The notes under the pieces: generated by a model
Seen by the model: only the letters and a program-made list of their open reading frames with translations
Told to the model about the DNA's origin: nothing
Database searches by the model: none
In this document: positions 25,365 to 33,336 of the stretch, in pieces
Layout of the letters: each line of letters starts with the position of its first letter
Numbering within the stretch: the first letter of the stretch is position 1
Origin: Streptococcaceae bacterium
GTDB taxonomy: Bacteria > Bacillota > Bacilli > Lactobacillales > Streptococcaceae
Direction of reading: 5' to 3'
DNA length: 61,689 nt
Assembly: GCA_031254295.1 (NCBI GenBank)
Contig: JAIRUS010000099.1
Coordinates: 1-61,689 of the forward strand
Program-made: the position numbers and the translations under genes

Positions 25365-25393
25365 TTCAAATAATTTGAATCCTTAATTATAAT
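25365..25393 (+). promoter_or_regulatory. Palindromic operator candidate and second -10 before the surface locus
   Basis: TTCAAATAATTTGAA is a perfect 15-base palindrome. TATAAT follows at 25388, exactly 17 bases after the TTCAAA half, so the palindrome would cover the -35 region of a second promoter. The regulator is unknown. Confidence 0.45.
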
Positions 25394-25427
25394 TGGGAAA
25401 TTTGACTAGAGGGATGATTGTAAACAG

Positions 25428-26267
25428 ATGGTGAAGATACAGAAAAAAAATAAAGCGACGAAAAATAAAAAAATAAAAAAAACTGTAGTGCAATCAGCTA
25501 TGATATTTTCAGTTGCTCTTGGCACTACAGTTGTTTTGGGACAAAGGCAAGTGTTTGCTGATTCTACAGCGGCGGTTGATCCATCTGCTTCACAGATTCA
25601 AAACGATATCATGTTGGGGAGTTTGGCGGGCGATGCAAACAGCTTGGCAAATGCAGCGAGCTCTAATGTCGCACAGTCTGCTCAAAGTCAAGTAGCAAGC
25701 CCAGTTCAAAGCGCCGCAACAAGCTCTAGCGCGACAACCTCATCAGCCGCTTCTGTCAGTCAGAATGCGCAAAGCACGACAAATTCGAGTCAAACTCAGG
25801 CCAGCAAAGCTGCAACCAGTCAAGCGACAACAGGCGCGACAGCCAACGGTACGTCAGCGACTTCTGAGGGCAGCACAAGTGCTGGTGAAAATAAAGTGGC
25901 AGCGACAAGCTCAAGTACTGCAAAAGCAGCAAAGCCATCAAACTCAGGTTTTTCATTGACAAATATGCTGAGTAACTTGTCAAATCCAAATTCGAATTCA
26001 AAAAAATCAACTGGAAATTCTCTCTGGGTGATGGGGACGGTGATTGTTCTCGGAGCAATTGCAGTCTTCTCGACGATTGCCTATAGTGCTGTTAGAAACT
26101 TAAAAGGGCGAGGTCAACTCAGAGGACTGTTCATGAGCCTGAGATCAATGAGTTTTAGAAAAAGTGAATCAAGACACGGTCGACCCAAAAAGAAAGTGAA
26201 GCAAAAAAAGAAGGCTGAAGCTGAATCTGATACGAAAAAAGTTTCTTCAGATATTGCATGGCTATAA
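25428..26267 (+). CDS. Secreted Ser/Ala/Thr-rich type I membrane protein with basic cytoplasmic tail
   Basis: This 279-residue protein is first in the surface locus. It has a strongly basic N-terminus and a signal peptide (SAMIFSVALGTTVVLGQRQVFA, cleavage near residue 45). A 130-residue stretch of Ser, Ala, Thr, Gln and Asn follows. One membrane span lies near 203-226 (MGTVIVLGAIAVFSTIAYSAV), then a 50-residue tail rich in Lys and Arg (RPKKKVKQKKKAEAES). Predicted topology is outside-to-inside with a basic cytoplasmic tail. It has no LPXTG. The family is not recognised. Context suggests an organiser or accessory factor for the surface proteins downstream; an acidic cytoplasmic protein two genes on could be its partner (inference). 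Confidence 0.7.
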   Translation: MVKIQKKNKATKNKKIKKTVVQSAMIFSVALGTTVVLGQRQVFADSTAAVDPSASQIQNDIMLGSLAGDANSLANAASSNVAQSAQSQVASPVQSAATSSSATTSSAASVSQNAQSTTNSSQTQASKAATSQATTGATANGTSATSEGSTSAGENKVAATSSSTAKAAKPSNSGFSLTNMLSNLSNPNSNSKKSTGNSLWVMGTVIVLGAIAVFSTIAYSAVRNLKGRGQLRGLFMSLRSMSFRKSESRHGRPKKKVKQKKKAEAESDTKKVSSDIAWL

Positions 26268-26300
26268 AAGCTCTACAAAATAAGGAATTATAAGTTAAAG

Positions 26301-28865
26301 ATGAAAAAAAATAAAAATCCACAAATAACAAACTTTAGAAGCTGGAAGTCGGGTAAAAGCTGGCTGTATGCAGCAGGCTTGTCTATAACAATGGTTGGCG
26401 GACTTGCGACAGTCACGAGAGCTTCTGCTGACAGCACTTCTGGCGGAGTGACGACAGAGTTACAGCTTGCCTCTCTAGCGACGACAGCCGCAATAGTCTC
26501 ATCACAAGCAGCCCCCTCAGTGTCAACAGTTGCCAGCGCGAGTTCGGTCTCAGTAGCACTAAGCTCAAACAGCCTGCAAAGTGCTTATCAGAAATTTGAC
26601 CTTGTATTGGCGCAGGCGACGACATTGGCAACAACGTCAGTAACTTCAAGTGCCGTAGCTGTTACAAGCACGGCGGCGACTACTTCAAGTTCGCTTTCAG
26701 CCTTGAATGTTTCATCGCTTGCGAGTGAGGTTGGTTCAGCCTATAACACGACCCTTGGGTCATTTGTGTCAAATACAGTCTCAACGATTGGGGTGGTCAA
26801 TGTCATCAATCAAATCACCAATCTTGTGAGTCAGGCGGCGCCATACCTTGCCTCTGTTCCAGGTGCTACAGGTATTACCAGTACAATCACAGGCGTGGTG
26901 TCTGGCGTTAAAAATGTACTGCAGATGGCTTCAGTTCTCGGTCTGTCCCCAGATGTCATCAACAACATGGTAGCCTCAGTCATCAATGGAGGTATCAACA
27001 CAATCGGTACGATGCTCCAGTCGGGTCTGAGTCCGATCCTCCAACAAATCCCACTCATCGGTGCGCCAATCGTGAACCTGCTCAACCCGATTCTGTCAAA
27101 CTTATCTGGGATTAGCCCAGCCAGCCTCGTAGCGAGCCTAGCCAATGCGGCAGGTTTGACCTCAGTTTTAGATGGTCTCTCTGGCCTGATAAATACTTTG
27201 GAGCCAGGAGTAGTCGCAGGGCTCCAAGGAGTGGTTGATACATTGACAGGCGTTTACAATATGGTGAACTCAATCGTCACACCTATCGGCGGTTTTATAT
27301 CAGGTCTTTTCGCACCAGTTCAAAATCTTCTCTCAGGAGTTATCTCGACGATTCAGTCGGCTCTAGGATTGGGAGGAACGACCTCGAGCACAGCTAGCTC
27401 TGCTACAAGTAGTGCGACGAGTTCGACCAACTCGACAACAAGCTCAGTTGCTTCATCGGCGTCATCAGCAACGTCATCATCTGCTGCAAGTAGCCAAGCT
27501 AGCAACGTCATGGTAGTGGGCAATACAATCATCACACGAAACAGTATCTGGAAAGCCACTGATAACTTCGTACTGGCGACAACAGACGGTACAAACGTCT
27601 CACTCGCGGACATCTCGGTAGCAGGCAAGGTCAATACAAAAATCCCAGGAACCTATGCAGTCACATACACCTTTAAAGATAAGTACAATAAGGCCTTTAT
27701 AACGACTGCGACCGTTTCAGTTGTCAATCTGGGAGATCCGTCTCTGGACTCTGGGACATTCCTCAATGTCCGACACACGACAGCAGATGATAACACGGCA
27801 GGTTCAGTCATCACAAAAAACACTATCGTCCTGCGCAACTCGACTTGGGCAGCCAGCGCAAATCTAGTCTCAGCCACAAGCTCGACAGGGAGTCCAGTCG
27901 CCACAACAGATATGTACACAGTGGGTAAAGTTCTCACGACGATTCCAGGGACATATAACGTTGTCTATTTCTTTACAGATGCAGCGACAGGTAAAGTCAT
28001 CAAAAACACAGCGGCCATCACGGTTTTACAGGAGACAGATAGCGCCTCAGCGCTTGCCAATGCGCAGCTTGCGAAAAGTCAAGCCTCAGCAGCGATTACG
28101 TCAGATACAGCCGCAATTGCCAGCCTGAATAATCAACTGGCAAATCTCACAGGTGTCCAAAGTGATCCAACGACGACCTTTACATCGACGACAAACTATC
28201 CAAGCGTACAGACAGTGACAGTACCAGCTGTAGCAGGGAGCTTCACACCAGATCTAGCAAAAATCAACACGTATTTCCTGCAGTATCTCAATGAGCTGAA
28301 AACTGCTAATGGCCAAGCGACAGTGAGTTACTCAGCGAGCGAGCAAGCATTTGCTCAGCAGCGTGCCCAAGCCATTGTGGCAAGCTTTAGTCACGATGGG
28401 TCTAACGGCTCCACAGAAAATATTGGAGCTTCAGGAAATATCATCTCGACCTTTAAATCAGATCAAGAGATTGCCTACTATATGTTGATGGACTGGTACG
28501 ATGAGACAAGTAATCCTGAAGCCCTTGGCGCAGGACATTATGGACACCGTGCCAACCTCATCTATGGTGGCCCAAGCGTAGGAATTGGTTATCTGAGCCT
28601 AGCAACACCAGACTCTGGGGGATTTGATGAGTACCATGCCATGGAGGCGCCGCAATATACAAACGCGACACTCTATAACGCAGCCGTTGCGATGTCAAAC
28701 AGCACAACAGATCCGCAGTCAATCCCGTTGCCAAAAGTCTTGTTCAACTATGTAGACAGTGCGACCTATAACAATCTCACAAGTCAGATCGAGGCGATGA
28801 CAGCCGACCTAGCTGCGAATCAAGCAAAGCTCGCCGCAGCAAATAGTACACTTTCAGCGCTTTAA
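26301..28865 (+). CDS. KxYKxGKxW-signal secreted protein with Ig-like domains and C-terminal CAP domain
   Basis: An 854-residue exported protein. The N-terminus NFRSWKSGKSWLYAAG carries the KxYKxGKxW-type signal motif, with a likely cleavage after RASA near residue 46. A Ser/Ala-rich segment leads into a long hydrophobic, Gly/Ile/Leu-rich helical region (about 155-355). A Ser/Thr linker follows, then two bacterial Ig-like domains (about 410-475 and 505-578; IPGTYAVTYTF and IPGTYNVVYFF), a short coiled coil, and a CAP/SCP domain at about 650-800. The CAP signatures are SFSHDGS, TENIGASG and GHYGHRANLIYG. There is no wall anchor. The CAP domain suggests a wall- or host-directed function, but its activity is unknown. 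Confidence 0.85.
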   Translation: MKKNKNPQITNFRSWKSGKSWLYAAGLSITMVGGLATVTRASADSTSGGVTTELQLASLATTAAIVSSQAAPSVSTVASASSVSVALSSNSLQSAYQKFDLVLAQATTLATTSVTSSAVAVTSTAATTSSSLSALNVSSLASEVGSAYNTTLGSFVSNTVSTIGVVNVINQITNLVSQAAPYLASVPGATGITSTITGVVSGVKNVLQMASVLGLSPDVINNMVASVINGGINTIGTMLQSGLSPILQQIPLIGAPIVNLLNPILSNLSGISPASLVASLANAAGLTSVLDGLSGLINTLEPGVVAGLQGVVDTLTGVYNMVNSIVTPIGGFISGLFAPVQNLLSGVISTIQSALGLGGTTSSTASSATSSATSSTNSTTSSVASSASSATSSSAASSQASNVMVVGNTIITRNSIWKATDNFVLATTDGTNVSLADISVAGKVNTKIPGTYAVTYTFKDKYNKAFITTATVSVVNLGDPSLDSGTFLNVRHTTADDNTAGSVITKNTIVLRNSTWAASANLVSATSSTGSPVATTDMYTVGKVLTTIPGTYNVVYFFTDAATGKVIKNTAAITVLQETDSASALANAQLAKSQASAAITSDTAAIASLNNQLANLTGVQSDPTTTFTSTTNYPSVQTVTVPAVAGSFTPDLAKINTYFLQYLNELKTANGQATVSYSASEQAFAQQRAQAIVASFSHDGSNGSTENIGASGNIISTFKSDQEIAYYMLMDWYDETSNPEALGAGHYGHRANLIYGGPSVGIGYLSLATPDSGGFDEYHAMEAPQYTNATLYNAAVAMSNSTTDPQSIPLPKVLFNYVDSATYNNLTSQIEAMTADLAANQAKLAAANSTLSAL

Positions 28866-28913
28866 GTGAAAGATAAAAATAAAATTCAAGTCAAAATGGA
28901 AGGGGATTGAGAC

Positions 28914-30461
28914 TTGCAAGAAGACATAAACGCAAATAATACGATGAAAATTGGGCTTGAAGGCTTTGAAGTTGTCTCCGTCCCTGATGGCATCCTAAAA
29001 AGGCAGCAAAATCAACTCCAACGATGTCGTTATTTGATGAATCTCTTAGAAAAAGAAATTACAAATACAAAGGCACTTTTAGATTTTGATAATGGAAAGA
29101 AAAAAGACCAAAGCTATTTTCAAGATTTTCTTTTTCAAAAGGGTTTGCATGAGCTTTACCGCTCAGCTCTATTGGCAGCAGAATCACAGATACAACCACT
29201 GGACTATATCTATCAAGCTGAACTGAAAGAAAAAGAAGTTGAAAAGCAACATCAGGCGATAGCTGCTCAAACAGCCAACACAACCGACAAAGCTGACAAA
29301 GAAAAATCTCAGGCCAGAGAAATCTCCGAGCGCACAGCGTTGAACTCAGAGCAGGAGGTTGAGTCTGAGCGTATCGATCAAGCCAGTGCCAATCTAAAAG
29401 AGCTCCATCAGCTCATGGACGAGATTGAGTCATCGCCTCTACTTGATAGCTTTGTTGACAGCCAAGCTATCAACAAAGGAGATGACAAGGGGCAAGAAGA
29501 TAAAGCGGAGGAAATGGATCAAGAACAGTTCATATCTGAGGCAGATGCCATGCTCCAAGAACTCCTCCAGCAGACAGAGAGAGATTCACAAGCAGCAGAA
29601 GCAAACGAGCAAGAAACGCAAGCGACAATGGAACAGACCAGTAGCGAAAACTACTCAGAAAAAATCCACTCTATGAGTGCCTCATTGAGTGAACTGACAT
29701 TGACAAACCCACTGAGCTCAGAGGCCCTCGCCAAAGAATGGCTCACAGGAATCCAATCTCTCGTCGTAGGCACTCCGTTTGAAAATAGCCTCCATGATCT
29801 TGAACAAATAGATGTCCTCCTCGAGAATATTGGAGGAGGACAAACCAGTTTTGCTCAATCGAGTGCGCACTCGCTCTACAAAGAGGTTGAAAAACCAATC
29901 ATGTCCGACTCTCTGTCACTATCAGATTCTTCTCATACCCTGCAGACATTGCAGGAGGAAGAAGCCTCACTCAGTCTGTCTGAGCTCTCTGAATTCAATG
30001 AAGAGATGGATAGAAAAATCTCTGTAGAAAGACCCGACCTCGCAGATCTTGGTGAAGACGGAGGAACAGATGAGACGAGTGGTGAGACTAAAAAAGATGA
30101 CAGCCTAGAGCCGTCACAGACAGCAGAGGAGCTGACAAGTCAGTTCCTTGCGAGCGTTCAATCCATGGCAGAGAACGAAGAGCTGAAAAGTCAGCTTGCC
30201 TCGCTCAGTAGCTCGCAGAGTGAGATCATGCAGCAGCAGTCAGACTATGCAGACTTCATGATGAATCTCGGCCAAGATATGGCAACAGTCAACATAGGAG
30301 ACTTCCTCGACTTTGACTCCTCCGCGAATAAACAGGCGGATCCCTTGTTCACAGAAAGAGAGCGACTCAACGATCTTCAAAAATATTTTGAAGAGTTGGA
30401 TCATGAGCGAACACTAAAACAGGCAAATCAAAAAAATAAAAAAAGAAGATGGGCTAAATGA
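28914..30461 (+). CDS. Large acidic cytoplasmic protein of the surface locus, unknown function
   Basis: 515 residues starting at TTG (28914), with GGAAGGGG upstream; an in-frame ATG at 28944 is the alternative start. It has no signal peptide and no membrane span. The first 110 residues are helical and mixed in charge (RQQNQLQRCRYLMNLLEKE). The rest is extremely rich in Glu, Gln, Ser and Asp with repeated helical segments, and the last 15 residues are basic (QANQKNKKRRWAK). I do not recognise it. A cytoplasmic acidic protein inside an operon of exported low-complexity proteins could be a chaperone or scaffold, perhaps contacting the basic tail of the first gene product (inference). The end overlaps a small ORF as ATGA. 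Confidence 0.75.
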   Translation: MQEDINANNTMKIGLEGFEVVSVPDGILKRQQNQLQRCRYLMNLLEKEITNTKALLDFDNGKKKDQSYFQDFLFQKGLHELYRSALLAAESQIQPLDYIYQAELKEKEVEKQHQAIAAQTANTTDKADKEKSQAREISERTALNSEQEVESERIDQASANLKELHQLMDEIESSPLLDSFVDSQAINKGDDKGQEDKAEEMDQEQFISEADAMLQELLQQTERDSQAAEANEQETQATMEQTSSENYSEKIHSMSASLSELTLTNPLSSEALAKEWLTGIQSLVVGTPFENSLHDLEQIDVLLENIGGGQTSFAQSSAHSLYKEVEKPIMSDSLSLSDSSHTLQTLQEEEASLSLSELSEFNEEMDRKISVERPDLADLGEDGGTDETSGETKKDDSLEPSQTAEELTSQFLASVQSMAENEELKSQLASLSSSQSEIMQQQSDYADFMMNLGQDMATVNIGDFLDFDSSANKQADPLFTERERLNDLQKYFEELDHERTLKQANQKNKKRRWAK

Positions 30462-30619
30462 TACTTATGATACTTTTCATTTACTTCATGACTCAGAGCC
30501 TAAAAGATGGTATCGGACGACACGACTCCCTCACATGGCCCCAAGTCAGAGTAAATGCGCCAAACATTAACTCGATATCCTACATAAGAATAAGAAAAAA
30601 AGCAAAGGAGACAAGATAA
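30458..30619 (+). CDS. Candidate 53-residue small protein, overlapping both neighbours
   Basis: Below the ORF-track cutoff. It starts in an ATGA overlap with the preceding stop and ends in a TAATG overlap with the next start, filling the gap exactly. The peptide has a short hydrophobic N-terminus (MILMILFIYFM) and a polar basic C-terminus (IRIRKKAKETR). Against it, the codon use is unusual for the region (many ATA and AGA) and the ribosome binding site is weak, so translation would depend on coupling. Real or coincidental is undecided. Confidence 0.35.
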   Translation: MILMILFIYFMTQSLKDGIGRHDSLTWPQVRVNAPNINSISYIRIRKKAKETR

Positions 30620-30915
30620 TGAAGTCCAAAGCCTACGTCAAAACAACAGACACAAAAATTACTGAAATGTCTGCGTGGTTTGCAGCTTCAAACTTTATCG
30701 AGGCGATAAATTCGCAAGGTGAAAAGGTCGAAAACGACGAGATAAGTGTGAGTGGAAAGGTAAATCCACATCTAGCTGGAGATTATCATATCATCTATAG
30801 CTTTACTGATCCTTATCTAGGAGAAATAGTCGAAGGTCATGCGACCGTCACAGTGCTGTCAGCAAAAAGTAAGATAAGTAAGACAGCCAAGGCCTCAATG
30901 AGCCTAAAAAAGTAA
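30619..30915 (+). CDS. Stand-alone bacterial Ig-like domain protein without signal peptide
   Basis: 98 residues behind AAAGGAGA with good spacing. Apart from a few terminal residues the protein is a single Ig-like (Big_3-type) domain: TKITEMSAWFAASNFIEAI, ISVSGKVNPHLAGDYHIIYSFTD, HATVTVL. It has the same layout as the C-terminal domains of the flanking exported proteins, yet no signal peptide is visible. It might be a cytoplasmic decoy or chaperone, a reservoir cassette for recombination, or the broken end of a former adhesin gene. The last is less likely given its good ribosome binding site and intact frame. Confidence 0.65.
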   Translation: MKSKAYVKTTDTKITEMSAWFAASNFIEAINSQGEKVENDEISVSGKVNPHLAGDYHIIYSFTDPYLGEIVEGHATVTVLSAKSKISKTAKASMSLKK

Positions 30916-30943
30916 ATTATTAATTAGTTTGGATAAAAATAGT

Positions 30944-33313
30944 ATGTCACAACACAACACAACACAACACAACACAACACAACACAACAACTTCAAAGTA
31001 TGGAAGTCAGGAAAGAACTGGCTTTATAGCTCAACAGCTCTTGCAATAACTGCAGGTGCTATCGGACTTGGTTCAACAAAGGCAAAAGCTGACGTCGCCT
31101 CAGATATCCAAAGTCAGATTGCGTTGACATCAATGTCGAACGACATTGTGAATACGCCTGCCGTAGCTTCTACAGCACCTGTATCAGCAGTAGCGAAGAC
31201 AGCTGCAACTGCAACGATGAGTTTGGCTTCAACATCAGCAGTTGCTTCATCTGTTGCAGCTCCATCTTCAGCTGCTCCAACTGAAATCTTATCAGGATTG
31301 CAAACATTGATGAGTCAAGTATCAAGTGCAAACGCAGTATCTCCAGAGGCTGGGTCATCATACACTGCAATGCTTCAGTCACGTCTTTCAAGCTATGCAT
31401 CGACTTCTGAATATGCAAGTAATTTCAGCGCCTTGACAAATGGTGTGAGCCATGTAGCAAGTAATGCTGCTCTTACATCAGAAGCCGCAGGTTACTCATC
31501 AGCTGCAGAGATGCTCACTTCTGGATTCTCAGACTTGTCTTCAGCAGTCTCTGCAGGAACAGTTGATTCTTACGTGAAAGCTAAAGTAAGCTCAATGGCA
31601 GCGACATCTAGTGGTGTAGCACAATTGTCAGACTTTGTCAGTGCGATGTCAACCTATCTGGCGGCTCCTTCGACAACTTCGTATGCAGAAACAGTTGCTT
31701 CGATGGCAGTAGATAAGGCACAAGCACTAGGCAATCAAAGCCTTGTTGCAGTATTTACCCTCTGGAAGGAAAATGCTTCATCTTATACTACAGCTGGAGT
31801 AGATGCATTGACAGCAGCTAAGTCAGCATTGTCTTCACAGGATAGCGCACTTGCAGGACAGATTATGCAAGAGGTGGGAGAGGCTTATAAAGCAGCTCAT
31901 CCAGCAGCTAAAACCCTTGGAGCGAAAACACTGGCAGGGGCAACGCTCAGTAGCTCTGATGCCTACTATAGTACGATTAACCCTCTACAAGCCTTGGCTT
32001 TGACGGCTTTACCTACACTTATCGCCACAATTGGCGGTGTCGCTGTCGGAGAGCTTATCGCGACAATTACAATTACAGCATTTACTGCCGTAGCTAACGT
32101 TGTTGCGGATGTTGTCATGTTAATCCCTAACATGATGCCAGTTGTAGATTGGTTCTTTGCGGCTGTTAATCCGATTGGTGCGACAGCATTTGGAGGAATA
32201 ATCGGTGGTATTCTCTTTGGTGTCGGTGGCGGAATGATCACAGCAGGTCTTTTGGGACTAGCAGCGGGAGATAGCGTTAATAATACTTTTGTAGCACCTG
32301 CTCTAGGTATAGATATGACAAATCCTGCTAACGTAAACATGATCAGCATGATTGACTTAGGTGTAGGACTAGGTGCAGCAGTAGTTGCAGGTACTTCAGC
32401 AGTCCTTGGCGGTGTTGCTGTTGTGGGGATTGCAGAAGTAATTGCGGGTGGAACTGGCTTAGGTCTAGGTGCACTCTCAACTATTCCATTCCTTGGCGCG
32501 ATTTTGAACCCTATTGAAAATCTAATTGCTTGGGTACTCATGCAAATCCCAGGACAGATTGCAGGTGGTATTTTTGGTGCTATAGGTGGTCTTGTAGGTG
32601 GTGTCGCTGGAGGTATGATCACATACGCACTTGCTAAGACTGGACTTTTAGGTCAGCTTTGGAACTTCATTGGTGGCGTTGTGAATAGTGTTCTATCTCA
32701 GACTGTTATCGACAATACCGTAAAAACAGGTGTTATCGCTTTAAATAACGCAACAGTTGCCTATGGTGGAACTTTCTCTCCAGGTAAACTTTTGATCAGT
32801 GCGACTTCTGCGAGTGGTGTTGCAATCGCAACAACTGCTATCACAGTCAAGGGAGCAATCAATACAAAGGTTCCTGGTACATACGTTTATCAATACTCAT
32901 TTATAGATCCAACAAGCGGTGCAACAGTATCAAACTCAGCTCTCGTCACAGTAACAGCCAAAGGAGCCGCAACAGCAGGTGCAATGTCACTGACAGCACA
33001 AACTAACGCAGCAACTGCGACAAGCAAAGCAACAGTCACAGTTAAAGATCTGACTGTATCAACAGGTTCAATCTGGACAGCGAAGTCAGCTTTCGTCTCA
33101 GCCACTGACTCGACAGGCGCAGCCGTAGCTGTCTCAAATATCCAAGTGATTGGCCGTGTAGACACACGCACACCGGGTGTATACCCAGTGATTTATAGCT
33201 TTACAGATGCGACGACTGGTGCAGTAGTTACAAAAACTGCTCTTGTAACAGTCAAAGCACAAACTCAAACAGCTACGGCAACTCTCTATCAAGGAGCTGT
33301 TGCTATGGCATAA
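30944..33313 (+). CDS. KxYKxGKxW-signal surface protein with hydrophobic Gly-rich core, paralog 1 (repeat-tract gene)
   Basis: The ORF track starts at a TTG; I use the ATG at 30944 (789 residues), which lies ten bases after a weak GGAT. Eight CACAA units follow the start codon and encode QHNTT repeats. The signal region is KVWKSGKNWLYSSTALAITAG, with cleavage near AKA-DV. Next come an Ala/Ser-rich helical region (about 50-340) and a very hydrophobic segment (about 345-585) full of GxxxG-type patterns (GGIIGGILFGVGGGMI, GGLVGGVAGGMI). Two Ig-like domains close the protein, ending LYQGAVAMA. There is no LPXTG. The protein resembles the next two ORFs over both ends, with a divergent middle. Confidence 0.8.
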   Translation: MSQHNTTQHNTTQHNNFKVWKSGKNWLYSSTALAITAGAIGLGSTKAKADVASDIQSQIALTSMSNDIVNTPAVASTAPVSAVAKTAATATMSLASTSAVASSVAAPSSAAPTEILSGLQTLMSQVSSANAVSPEAGSSYTAMLQSRLSSYASTSEYASNFSALTNGVSHVASNAALTSEAAGYSSAAEMLTSGFSDLSSAVSAGTVDSYVKAKVSSMAATSSGVAQLSDFVSAMSTYLAAPSTTSYAETVASMAVDKAQALGNQSLVAVFTLWKENASSYTTAGVDALTAAKSALSSQDSALAGQIMQEVGEAYKAAHPAAKTLGAKTLAGATLSSSDAYYSTINPLQALALTALPTLIATIGGVAVGELIATITITAFTAVANVVADVVMLIPNMMPVVDWFFAAVNPIGATAFGGIIGGILFGVGGGMITAGLLGLAAGDSVNNTFVAPALGIDMTNPANVNMISMIDLGVGLGAAVVAGTSAVLGGVAVVGIAEVIAGGTGLGLGALSTIPFLGAILNPIENLIAWVLMQIPGQIAGGIFGAIGGLVGGVAGGMITYALAKTGLLGQLWNFIGGVVNSVLSQTVIDNTVKTGVIALNNATVAYGGTFSPGKLLISATSASGVAIATTAITVKGAINTKVPGTYVYQYSFIDPTSGATVSNSALVTVTAKGAATAGAMSLTAQTNAATATSKATVTVKDLTVSTGSIWTAKSAFVSATDSTGAAVAVSNIQVIGRVDTRTPGVYPVIYSFTDATTGAVVTKTALVTVKAQTQTATATLYQGAVAMA
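30948..30987 (+). repeat. Pentanucleotide repeat (CACAA)8 directly after the start codon
   Basis: Eight perfect CACAA units begin two bases after the ATG. A pentamer gain or loss shifts the frame. Both alternative frames reach a stop within about 25 codons of the tract, before or within the signal peptide. Confidence 0.9.
33041..33265 (+). repeat. C-terminal Ig cassette, copy 1 of 3
   Basis: Nucleotide sequence nearly identical to 35362-35587 and 37849-38074. The encoded domain (GSIWTAKSAFVSATDSTG ... VIGRVDTRTPGVYPVIYSF) differs at only a few residues. Confidence 0.85.
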
Positions 33314-33336
33314 ATAAACAAAGGAAAATTTAATCT

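Noticed and set aside
31966-32622. 218-codon minus-strand ORF, and similar minus-strand ORFs at 33405 and 36421
   Set aside because: They are antisense readings of Gly/Ala/Ser-rich coding sequence; Pro/Ile- or Ala/Glu-rich products without ribosome binding sites.
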